Part shown: one piece after another, positions 21,726 through 64,000 of the stretch
Numbering within the stretch: position 1 is the first letter of the stretch
How the letters are laid out: each line of letters begins with the position of its first letter
Assembly: GCA_947650365.1 (NCBI GenBank)
Contig: OX393551.1
Coordinates: 7,144,042 to 7,208,041 of the forward strand
DNA length: 64,000 bases
Direction: 5' to 3'
Source of the DNA: Chamaelirium japonicum
Taxonomy: Eukaryota; Streptophyta; Magnoliopsida; Liliales; Melanthiaceae
The notes under the pieces: generated by a model
Told to the model about the DNA's origin: nothing
Databases searched by the model: none
The model's input: the letters and a program-made list of their open reading frames with translations, nothing else
Translations under genes and position numbers: made by a program

Positions 21726-24700
21726 ATGGGAAAGAAAGATATTGGATGGGAACACGGTGTTCCAGTAGCTGGTGATAAGTCAAAGTCACAGTGCAACTAT
21801 TGCCAAAAGATTTTAAAGGGTGGCGGGGTATCCAGACTGAAACAACACTTAGCTGGAGGTTTTCCAAATATAGAGAAGTGCACAAAATGTCCAAAAGAGG
21901 TTAGAGATTTAATGAGTGATGTGCTCAGAACAAGTAAGGATAAGACATTGGATAAGCGGAGGGCTGAGAAGCAATTCAGAGAGACTTTGGCTACCCCTAT
22001 CCGTATTGAAGAGGAGAACTCTGACGATGATGATCCAGCCTTTAGAGAGGCAATTCATATGTCCCGTGCCGAACAGTGGGAACGGGATCAGAGAGAAAGG
22101 ATAGAGCGTACGAGACCTGATTTTGGTCATTCTGTACGTGAGACGGGAGGTAGTTCAGGTACTCGAGGTACTAGCCATGGGGGGAAGGGTATTGGTAGCT
22201 TATGGCGCTCAATGTCTATGAGGCAAAGCAAGTCTTCACGGTCAAGTTTTGATCCATATGCTTGCAGAGGGCAGGACACGGGTCAACCAACAATTCCACA
22301 AGTAGTAAATAAGAAGGGGATTAAGGCTAGACTGCACAAGTTCATTGCTAGATTTGTACACTACGGGGGTTTGCCACCTAATGCAGTGGCTAATAATCCC
22401 TTTTACCAGACGATGCTTGATGAGGCTGGTAGGTGTGGACCAGGAGTGAAAGGTCCAAGTGCATATGAGTTGATGAACCCACTTCTTGATCAGGAGGATG
22501 ACGATCTCCGAGAATACATGGGGGACTTAAAGAAGAAATGGCCACAATATGGTGTTACTATCATGTGTGATGGTTGGACAGGTCCCACGCGCATGTCACT
22601 AATCAATTTTATGGCATGTAGTGATGGAAAAACGATTTTTCTTAAATCAGTTGAAACGTCTGCATATATAAAGGATCATCAATATTTGTATGAATTGATG
22701 AAAGAAGTTGTAGATATGGTAGGAAAAAAGAATGTGGTGCAGATTGTCACTGATAATGGTAGTGCATATCTGAAAGCTGGAAAAAAGCTCATGGAAACAA
22801 GTGGCTATAACTTGTTCTGGACCCCCTGTGCTGCTCACTGTATAGATTTGATTTTTAAGGATATTGGAAAGAAGAGTAAAGTAAAGAATCTGGTGCAGAT
22901 GGCGAGAACAATAACAAACTTCATCTATAATCATAGTTATGTGCTTGCTATGATGAAGGAGAAGTGTGGGGGGGATATTGTGAGACCGGGTCTCACTAGA
23001 TTTGCAAGCAACTATATAGCCCTACAGAGCTTGCTCGATAAGAAAGATAGTCTTAAGGCAATGTTTACTTCTCTAGAGTGGCTGCAATATCAGGGACGGC
23101 ATGCTGGTGTAAATATTGAGGACTTGGTTGGGCAGTCTGCATTTTGGATTAAAGTCCGTGAAGTTGTCGATATTCTCGACCCTATTGTGAAAGTATTGCG
23201 GATGGTGGATGGAGATAAGAAGCCCACCATGGGATATATGCATCGTGCTATTGATCTGATGAAAGATCAATTGAAAACCAATCGTTCTCATGATTGGATA
23301 TTAAAAATCATTGAGAAAATGTGGACAACACAGCTACAACATCCCTTACATAAGGCTGGTAAGAATCTATCCGTAACGTGGTATAATTAGAGCTTATCAT
23401 TATAATTGTGATGATTATCTAATCTTTTTTGTAGCATTTTATTTGAATCCGATGTATCACTATAATCTCGATCTTGGAATTCGAGATGACCTGATTCAAG
23501 GGATTCAAGATGTAGTTGCGAAGTTAGTATCAGATCCAAATGAACAAGCGATCTGTCTTAGTGAGGTAATCTTGTAAATAGATTACACATTTTAATTTCT
23601 ATGAGATGAAGCTTTTAATTGAGTATGTCTCATTAAAGCTTTAATTCCCTCAATCTTGTAGTTGAAGATCTTTAGGGATGCGATGGGTAGCTTTGTGACA
23701 CCAGCTGCAATAAGTGGGAGACAATTAACACAACCAGGTCAAATACTTAAATTATGAATAAAAATCATAAACACTTTTTTTATTTGTTAAGGTTTACTTA
23801 GTGATATTTTTTTTTATTAATGTAGCTGAATGGTGGGTAACTTATGGCACTTCGGCCCCAAATCTACGCCAAGTTGCCGTTCGAGTCCTCTCACAAACCG
23901 CTTCATCATCCGGTTGTGAACGTAATTGGAGCACGTTTGGGTTGATCCACACTAAAAGAAGGAACAGGCTGGGGCATGAGAGGTTGGAGAAACTTGTACG
24001 TGTGCACTATAATTTACGAATGATGATAAGAAATTTGAAAGAAGGAGAGAACAGGGACATGGGACCGATCGATCTTAGCGATATTTTTTCTGGAGACGCA
24101 GAGGAGGACCCATTATATGAGTGGGTTAAGGAGTTGGGATCTCCAGCTATGGACACCCCCTCAGGTAGACCGAGACTATACATCGCCTCACAGATGGGTA
24201 TAGATATTGCAGACCTAGAGACGCAGGCTCGTAGCAGTAGCACCGATGAGGATGACGAGGATAGTCATAGTGGTAGTGATGATGTTTCTGGCGGTGGTGG
24301 TGGCAGTGGGGGCAGTGGTGGTGGTGGCGGTGGCGGTGGAGGCAGTGGTGGTGGTGGTGCTTCGGGATCACAGAGACCGTTAAGCCCATTTACTGGAGAA
24401 GATCAGTTTGAATATGCTACTCAGGATCGTGATCATGCTGATCCACGACAGAAGAGGGCAAGACAATATGAGCGTAGACGAGGTGCTCCGAGACAGACTG
24501 ATAGAGATAGCTCCACATCTACTCATCGGAGCCAAGAGGTTGACTCATTATCATCTCAGTTTGATGAGATAAGCACGACCAGTGGCGGATACGGTGGATA
24601 CAATTATGGTCAGGGGCAGACTAGTAACCTATATAGTCAACCTTATAGCCAACTGGGCACCGGTGGGATTTTCTACTCTCCATATAAATATCCTGACCAG

Positions 24701-25039
24701 AGCGGTAGTTCTTATGGCTGTCAGCTTCAGCCTCAGCCTCAGCCTCAGGGATATCAACTGTATCCATATGGATATGATCATCCGATAACTGAAAGTGCAG
24801 TTGTATATCCCCATACAGATAGAGGGGTCACCATCGCTTTATATACACAGTATCTGGTGATTGGATATTTGGTTGGGGTGTCAGGACCAGAGTATGAGCA
24901 ATATGTGAGAGAGTTTATACAGTGGCACCAGCAGTATATGACATGGCAACACTATTGTACAGATTATCTTGCATCCATCTACCAGAGGCAAAATCCAAGA
25001 AATGATTATGAGCCGGGCCGCCGATCATTTTGGCAATAG
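21726..25039 (+). CDS. hAT transposase (BED finger, DUF659, hATC), four exons
   Basis: Exons 21726-23358, 23435-23565, 23662-23737 and 23826-25039 have GT/AG borders and join in frame to 1017 codons plus stop. Domains: a BED zinc finger at residues 5-60 (C-x2-C in CNYC; the H in KQHLAGG); a basic/acidic linker; a DUF659-type catalytic region (PPNAVANNPFY, CDGWTGP, VTDNGSAY, FWTPCAAHCIDL, RPGLTRFAS); and a hATC dimerisation region in exon 4 (WWVTYG, LSQTASSSGCERNWSTF). A poly-Gly linker and a Q/Y/P-rich tail follow. DDE family members cut and paste the element in the nucleus. No stop or frameshift was seen, unlike every other transposon gene here, so it may still be functional. Confidence 0.88.
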
Positions 25040-25229
25040 ATTTGATGTTTCATTAGAATTTTGATGATGTATTCTTAATTTCTTGTGTACTTTTGGGTTT
25101 TGGTCCTTTTGGATATATAGTCTGTATTTTCAACCAACTATTCTTATGAGCTGGTTAGTCGTTCACTCGTTCATCAGTTTAGACTTCTTTTATAGTTCAA
25201 TATTACTTATTAATTATTATCATTTACAG

Positions 25230-25831
25230 ATGGCCTCCCAACCTCCTCCGTATAGAGATTCTGGGTTAAAAGACATAGGGTGGCAGCACGGTTTTCCCTT
25301 GGACACAAAGAAACAGAAGTCACAGTGTGCATATTGTGGCAAACAGATCGAAAGTGGAGGTGTTACACGATTGAAACAGCACCTCGCCGGCTGTTTTCCC
25401 GATGTAGCAGAGTGTTTGAAGGCTCCGCTTGAAGTCAGAGTATTCATGCGTAATCTATTAAGAAGCGGAGACAAAGGAGTTCAGCATCGAACCCCTAGGT
25501 AACCCAAGAAGGGACGGATCGAGAAGTCCCGAGACTCCCGACATACCAACACTCTATCAACAAGGAGTCATTCAGATGATATCGAGTACCCGCTAGATAT
25601 TGAGACAGAAGAGGAGAAGGCTCAGTTTCGACAGGCGGTCTTAGATTCGAGACACTCTCAGTGGGAGCGAGCTGAGAGAGGATGGATGTCGACACAGTTT
25701 GCTCACGATGCCAGTGCAAGCGGTAGTGGAGCTGGTCCGGCAAGGGATGATGATGATGTACCTACATGGACTACGAGTGAAGAAGAAAATGCTGATGATG
25801 ATGTCATTACATGGACAAGTGATGATGAATG
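25230..25831 (+). pseudogene. Second hAT-1 ORF: BED-finger protein without catalytic core
   Basis: Starting at an ATG directly after a TTTACAG acceptor-like site, this frame encodes a BED finger (GLKDIGWQHGFPL, QCAYCGKQ, GGVTRLKQHLAGCFP). A TAA at 25500-25502 interrupts it, but the same frame then stays open for another 109 codons to TGA at 25829-25831. That second part includes an acidic/aromatic stretch (EEEKAQFRQAVLDSRHSQWERAERG) resembling the linker after the transposase BED finger (DDPAFREAIHMSRAEQWERD), and a DDD-rich tail. It is therefore a truncated paralogue of the transposase N-terminus, with DNA-binding but no catalytic part. Either it has one nonsense mutation, or GTAACC after AG is a donor site. 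Confidence 0.65.
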
Positions 25832-26273
25832 ATTATTTTTACTTCTTCGTGATGAAAATAATGTATATATATTATCCCAGCTTAGTTATAAACTTATAAT
25901 TGTTCATGTAAGTTAATCAATATTATCAAATATCATTTTGCGTTGTTTGAACTTTGGATATCATATCTTTAAACCCCCGAGTGAGATGCATCTGTACAGC
26001 GTACATAAAAATCAGCAGCGCCTGCATAGAATACATGATATATGAAGCTCTACCCCCCTAAACAGGATAGAAATATTATTTGAGTGTTCCAAAGTGTGTA
26101 TCTATGCTTGATTTATGACTATCTAGAGTTTCATTAAAAAATTCCTTCGAAAAAGCAATATTTCCACCATTTCTGTAAAAATGCAATATTTCCACACTAT
26201 CGAAATATTTCCACGAAATATTTCCATATCCAGAAGATCGAAATTTCCACCAAAATGGAGATTTCGAACCTTG

Positions 26274-27835
26274 GCTGAATCCAAACGAAGTCTTATTTTG
26301 TTGTAGGCCTGGTAGGATAAGAGTATATGGGAGAAAGGATCCAAAAAATATAATCGTGAAGTTTGATATGAGAGGATGGGTGTAGAAAGAATTTATAGAA
26401 TGAGTGGAGGAGGAACCAAATGAGTGAGGTAGGTCGCATCCCAAGAACCACCTGGAATAAGGCAATTGGATAGTAGCCTAGGTTGAGGTAAGGCAGAGAA
26501 GTCCATTGTTTGAAGCCGCATGAAGATTGGAGTACAATCAAGTAAAGGGGTGCGGAGTAGGTTGAGCGTGAAAGTTTGCTAGATCGGACAAGATAGATGC
26601 TCTTAGAGAAGGGGTCTCCTTATGTCAAGCCCGTGAGCAAAATGTAATATGTGGTCACTACCAAATGTTTGAAGTAAGGCCATACTTGGATATAACAAAC
26701 CGTCCCCATAGAGAATCAACACATGTAAGTAGGTAGAATAATCATTTTGCCATAAAGACCTTCTACATGTTAGTTAAAGTTTGCATGTCTAACCCTCCAT
26801 CAGCCGGCGTTTGAGTAATGATATCCCCATTGATAAGGTGGATATCTCGTCCGGTAGGGGAATTAACCCAGAGAAACTTGTGAAAAAAATTACCTCCAAG
26901 CTGCAAAGTATGGATTGAGGAATTCTTGAGTGCATTAAGGTATATATGGGAATAGAGGTGATAACTGATTTCAATATGGTAATGGAATATTCAAATGATA
27001 GATGACATGATTTACATTTCTCAATTCGCTTGAGGACTTTATTAATTAAGTCAGCATAATTGTGAACAAGTAGTCGTGTCCCCGAAAATTGGGATGCTAA
27101 AATACTTCAAAGAGACAACATTAGCTTGATAACCCAGATAATTCAAAATAGCCTCCTGAGTAGATGTTGGAATGTGTGCTCTAAACACAATGGATGATTT
27201 TAGAGGATTAATTTTTTGTTTATAAAAAAGGCTATAGGAACATAAGACGTTTTAAAGAGTTTGACTCTGCTGAAGGGTGGCTTGAATGACTACAAGGTAG
27301 ACATCGTCGAAGGAAAGAGAGATAATTGGGCTACCAAATCGGGAAGGTCTGATATCCAAGAGCGAGCTCATTTCTTGTTGGTACCATAGGCTTCTATCGA
27401 GTACCTCATAACCCATAATAAACAAATAAGGTGATATGGGCAACCTTGATGGAGCCCATGGGAAGATTCAAACTAGACAGTTGTTGAGCCATTTAGTAGA
27501 ATAGAGAAAGATGGTCGGACAATGCAAGCCTTGATCCATGCTACCCATCATTCCAAGAAACTGAAGCGAAGCAAGACAGAGGATAGGAATTGCCAAGACA
27601 TTATATGACAATACATTTTATCAAACTCTTGCTTCATGTCTAATTTAAGATCCATGACGCTATCGAGGAACATATTTCATAGTGAAGGGGCTCCTGTGCT
27701 AAGAGAATATTATCAGTGACGGAGCAACCTTTTAACAAAACCTGTTTGTTCTGCAAAGATTAAGCAAGTTGTTGAAGTATGGGAACCAAAATACTAGCTA
27801 TCAGTTTGTAGATCATGTTAAAGAGGCTTAGGGTA
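26274..27835 (-). pseudogene. LINE-A, reverse-transcriptase segment (5' truncated)
   Basis: From about 27835 downward the minus strand, with many frameshifts, matches L1-type RT: a IYKLIASILVPxLQQL block, VLLKGCSVTDNILLAQE, then PISPYLFIMGYEVL with SFDDVYLVV where a YADD/FADD box is expected. It is truncated before the endonuclease, as is usual for LINE insertions. hAT-1 and the gypsy element separate it from its two downstream pieces. Confidence 0.75.
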
Positions 27836-29246
27836 TCTCCAATCCAACACCAAATGACCCATCAGATTTGAATATGATTACAGGAGAGCAAAAAAGATGC
27901 TATAGCCCGATACTAAATTTCCATCAAATTAGGCTTCCACCAAATTTCTTCATCAGATTGATAGGGTCCGGAGCCACCCATCAAATCCCACCGGCTAGTA
28001 TCCTCTACCCCCAATGGTCATATTCGAGCTCCTCTTTAAAAATTCCCCCCCTCCCCTCATTCCTGATTTAAAACCCTAATATGTATGCAAATCTTTTTTC
28101 TCTGATCATCCACAATCTATTTCTTTCACCTTCCTTGGCTCTCTTTAAATTTCTCCTCAATCGATAAGGAGGAGATCCTGATCTCTAAAGGAGGGTGTTA
28201 CTCCCATGATTGGCTAATACGACAATAACCCGTTTTGTTGGGATTAATATGGTCTTTAGCTCTTAAAAACATCAATAAGCTATATATGGTTGATAGTTTA
28301 TGATTGCATTATGGTAGTACCTTAGTATGTGGTCTGATTACAGAATAAGGAGCCATGGCTACATGGTAATCCACTTGAGTAGGAGACTCAATGGACTATT
28401 CTTATGTAACCTAAATCATTCACAGCTCTGATTAGGGTTGGTTGCCCTATTAGGGTAAGATGTTAGGATGACATAGCGTGGGTGTATCCACTACGGTCAT
28501 TACCATGCACAGTATCTATGGTCGAATAGAACCAACACGGCTCATAGATCGGTGAGTAGACACCAATGCATTAAGTCGTTTTTCTACTTACAGTAAATCA
28601 ATTATTAACCCTGAGGAGTCGAATTTGCCCAGAAAGCCATCGGTGTAAAGATCATAACTCGAGATCCATAATACAGATTGATCTGAAATTTTGACTGTAG
28701 GTAGAGAACTTCAATACGCAGGTTGGCCAAGCAAAATTTGAGCAATAAAAAGGAATCTTTCACGAGGATGAAAACAACCTTATTATTCACCGATCTCGCA
28801 CAATGCATGAAACCTTCTTGTTCAAACCAAGGAACGCACCCCCCGTTAGGGATGTGATTGGCCTGCAAGAGTCACATGCTAATGTAATGTCAGCCGAATA
28901 ACCCAGTACACCATGGTATTGGATCACTAACTGGACCCTCAAACTTAATGGACCAAGACAGGGCCCCTAAGGAGAACAGGACTTCGGATCAAACAGTTTT
29001 TGCATTTTGATCCCAAGCTAACTCAAAAAGATATGCAAAAATTGTGGCTAGACTGATGTCACCAACCAAATGGTCGGACCATAACTTGATATTTATGCCA
29101 TCCTCTAGAAGTAATCTTATCACAAACTTGAACAATTTTTGCATTATGTTTGGATGAGGTTAAATCCTTGCCTCTCTTTTTATCATTCTCCTAAAAACAT
29201 ATCATGACCGTTATTTGTACCCTCCCACAATGATTCAGATAGTCTC
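27836..29246. other. Intergenic sequence, nothing recognised
   Basis: The sequence GGGTATCTCCAATCCA near 27832-27848 resembles the start of plant MITE or LTR families, but no partner end was found. The rest (CCCTAAT-type motifs near 28072, AT-rich DNA to 29246) shows no coding or structural feature I can support. Confidence 0.3.
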
Positions 29247-29865
29247 TAGGGATGACAACGAGTCCGGTTTGGGACGGGTTGGCCCATCTCGATCCCGTCC
29301 CGCTAAAGAATATTTATCCCAAACCCATCCCAAATCCTTATCGGGTTTGAATGATCAATCCCAAACCCGTCCCACTAACACTAGTAAATTCAAAACCCAT
29401 CCCGTCCCAATTATGTTTATGTTGGACAAGTCTAAGGTAGTTGATTATATATACATTGAACAAATTAAACATATGCACTACAATGAAAATGTATTACTTA
29501 CTACAAGTCTACAATTAGTTAAACACCATGAACATATTGATAGTTAAATCAAATATGTTCTAGAAATTTTTTAATCAGAAGGCATGAGTTGTATTATATC
29601 CTTAAATATTGTATTGGTACAATATAAAATAGGATACTAAACTACATTCGAGTAAATTTTCAAACGGTAAAAAAACAACATATATGTAACTGGGTCGGGT
29701 TGGGTCGGGGTACGCTAATCCCGATCCTGTCCCAAACCTGATCAGGTTTTATTTTGTAAATCCCAAACCCACCCAAACCTAACTAGTTCCATCCCAAACC
29801 CAGTTCAATAGGATTGGGTCGGGTCGGGTCTGGTTTCCATTTAATCTATCCCGTTGCCATCTCTA
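29247..29865. mobile_element. MITE-like element with GGGTCGGG repeats
   Basis: The left end TAGGGATGACAACGAG and right end (reverse complement) TAGAGATGGCAACGGG match as terminal inverted repeats. The subterminal regions are full of CGGGTTTGGG/GGGTCGGG motifs in opposite orientation. No clean target duplication was found. It lies about 410 bp upstream of the DRP3 start codon. Confidence 0.65.
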
Positions 29866-29885
29866 TTCTTGGTTCCTCTATTTAC

Positions 29886-30044
29886 CTCTATTTGTTTTGT
29901 TTGTTCCATCCGCAGGATCGGGATTCAACGGTGCAGATTAATTTTCAACTGCGTTCGCTATGCAATGCACTGTTGAAATTTAAATTTTTTAATCCGTACC
30001 GTTGAATTCCGATCCCGCGGATGGAAAGCACCCTAGAATAGAGG
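29886..30044. mobile_element. Foldback MITE in the DRP3 promoter
   Basis: Arms of about 56 bp (29886-29942 and 29988-30044) are inverted copies, sharing CCATCCGC-GGATCGG-ATTCAACGGT. The spacer is about 45 bp. The right edge is about 235 bp upstream of the DRP3 ATG, so it lies in the probable core promoter region. Confidence 0.75.
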
Positions 30045-30119
30045 CCGAGTTCGCATGTATTATAGAAGTTAATTCGTAAAAAAAAAAAAAAAAACTGGAC
30101 TCCTCCCCACGAAACACCA

Positions 30120-30278
30120 CCCCTATTAAAACTGAACTTCCCCTCGATTTCGCATCGCCGTCTCTCCTCCCGCGTAACAACCCCATATCTCCACAGCTCT
30201 CTCTCTCTCTCTCTCTCTCTCTGGTTTTGGAAGAAAGCTCGTAGTCTTCAATCGCAGAATTAAGAGGGATCTGATCTG
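30120..30278 (+). promoter_or_regulatory. DRP3 5' leader with (CT)n tract
   Basis: A (CT)n run (about 30197-30222) precedes the ATG by about 55 bp, typical of plant 5' UTR pyrimidine tracts. ATTAAA at about 30124 could be a weak TATA-like box; this is uncertain. Confidence 0.4.
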
Positions 30279-62902
<32,624 letters not shown>

Positions 62903-64000
62903 GTATGCAAATGATCTGAACTGTATTTCCTTTCTTTTTTGTGAATGATGTATACACTGTTAATTATCTGAATGCTAAATAATACAAACCTAGGAATTTT
63001 ATTAACACCCTATACACGTGAATACTTGCTCCAATGTTCACTTCAATTTTGACAAGTTTGGCATGGTAATTGTAAGTACACTTTCTCTGTTTAGCAGCGA
63101 TAGTCACACTTAACTATGGTAAGTTGGTAATTGTATCGGAGACTGTCTGATGTGGGGCTAATTTGCTTCTCACAGTGCAAGGGATCCTTCCTGTGCTTTC
63201 AGTAATGGCTGTTATATGCTTTCAGGGGGCCTCCTTTATGTTTGACTTTGACATGTAACGATGAGAAATGATGGGTGCTGCATCAATAGAATTTTCACAA
63301 AAAATATGTAAATTTATTTTTTGTAGTTGGCTGGATAATATGTGACAATACTGTGCTGAAACAGCAGAGAAACCATTAAATGCCCGCCGCCGTTCCTAAG
63401 TAGTGCTGCAATCAATCAACTCTCTGTGGCAACGTTATTAATGCCTTTTGACTGTCATATGGCGGCCATAATTTCCATAATTTAAGATTCCAATTGTTGC
63501 AGCTTCTAACACTTTTTTATGCCATCTTTCATCAATATACTATGCTATCTTAGTATGAACATTCACTAAGCTGTTATATATCATTATTAAATCCGTTATA
63601 AGGCATTATAACTGCCAATATAGTCATTTTGGAATATTGATATATCAGAAATTTTCCTCATTCGAGCTTCAGTATTTTCTGTTGTAACCACTTGGAGTAT
63701 CTGTAACGGTTACCCACTGTGGCCATCTTTTTTTTATTATTTTATGAATAAAGTGCTAACCAATTCTTAGTTCCTCGTGAGGGTTGACTTGAAAGAAGCA
63801 GTTAGTTTGAGTGCAAATAGGTGTTGTGAGCCTGTGACAGAGTCCAATTTAGAAGCCACATTTTGGAGTTGAAAAAAATCATTGTTCAGATTTATTTGCT
63901 CCAGGAATATAAATTGTATTTTAGATGCAACCAAAACCAAAGGGTTAAACTTGTAAAAGGTGATAAGAAGATTAGTTGGCTAAATGGAACTTAATTGGTA
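62903..64000 (+). other. DRP3 intron 12 (open at window edge)
   Basis: It begins with donor GTATGC after exon 12. I found no continuation of the conserved stalk sequence (the DYINTxHPNF-type block expected next) before the window ends, so intron 12 is longer than 1.09 kb. Confidence 0.7.

Larger units (their letters stand above)
18622..26273 (+). mobile_element. hAT-1, hAT-superfamily transposon with intact-looking transposase
   Basis: This 7652-bp element is flanked by a perfect 8-bp duplication, GCTGAATC (18614-18621 and 26274-26281). The left end reads CACGGTAC and the right end (reverse complement) CAAGGTTC. Both ends carry subterminal clusters of CGAAATATTTCG-like palindromes (left 18640-19020, right 26190-26250), likely transposase-binding repeats. 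It holds a four-exon transposase gene and a second BED-finger ORF. It is inserted in LINE-A. Confidence 0.88.

Noticed and set aside
62903..64000. A thirteenth DRP3 exon
   Set aside because: I looked for the next conserved stalk block and found none; the remaining sequence reads as intron.

Overview
This window is nuclear DNA of a flowering plant. The evidence is spliced plant genes, (GA/CT)n-rich 5' leaders, and L1-type LINEs, Ty3/gypsy, hAT and PIF/Harbinger elements nested in one another. The very GC-rich first exons of both host genes suggest a monocot (probably not a grass) or a magnoliid, but I cannot name the species.

Only two host genes are convincing. At the left, on the minus strand, is exon 1 of an organellar RsgA-type ribosome-biogenesis GTPase (1436-2095); its remaining exons are not visible. 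On the plus strand from 30279 runs a dynamin-related GTPase of the DRP3 (mitochondrial/peroxisomal fission) type. Twelve exons join in frame to 509 codons, and the gene runs off the right edge. Its intron 1 is about 21.3 kb and its intron 4 about 5.5 kb; both are swollen by transposons.

Between the genes (about 4.6-27.8 kb) lies a nested stack. A minus-strand LINE (LINE-A) was split by a Ty3/gypsy element (5187-18177, LTRs 975 and 1377 bp) and by a 7.65-kb hAT element (18622-26273, TSD GCTGAATC). The hAT carries an apparently intact four-exon transposase gene and a second, catalytic-core-less BED-finger ORF. A 5.8-kb PIF/Harbinger element (10309-16097, TSD TAA) sits inside the integrase of the gypsy element. 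That Harbinger element carries a GC-rich satellite array and a captured fragment of an IDD-type C2H2 zinc-finger gene.

DRP3 intron 1 contains a foldback MITE, a 662-bp tandem duplication, a very young non-autonomous LTR element (35612-39323, LTRs 1259 bp, TSD GTAAC), a plus-strand LINE fragment, and a second minus-strand LINE (LINE-B). The young LTR element shares primer site and leader with the gypsy element upstream. LINE-B is split by a 2.48-kb solo LTR (TSD ATGAC) and a decayed 5.8-kb hAT (TSD GTTGGAGT). Introns 4 and 6 hold four hAT-type MITEs with perfect 8-bp TSDs.

Insertion boundaries were read by eye from TSDs, terminal repeats and restoration of the host reading frame. Family names rest on recognisable protein motifs, not on database searches.
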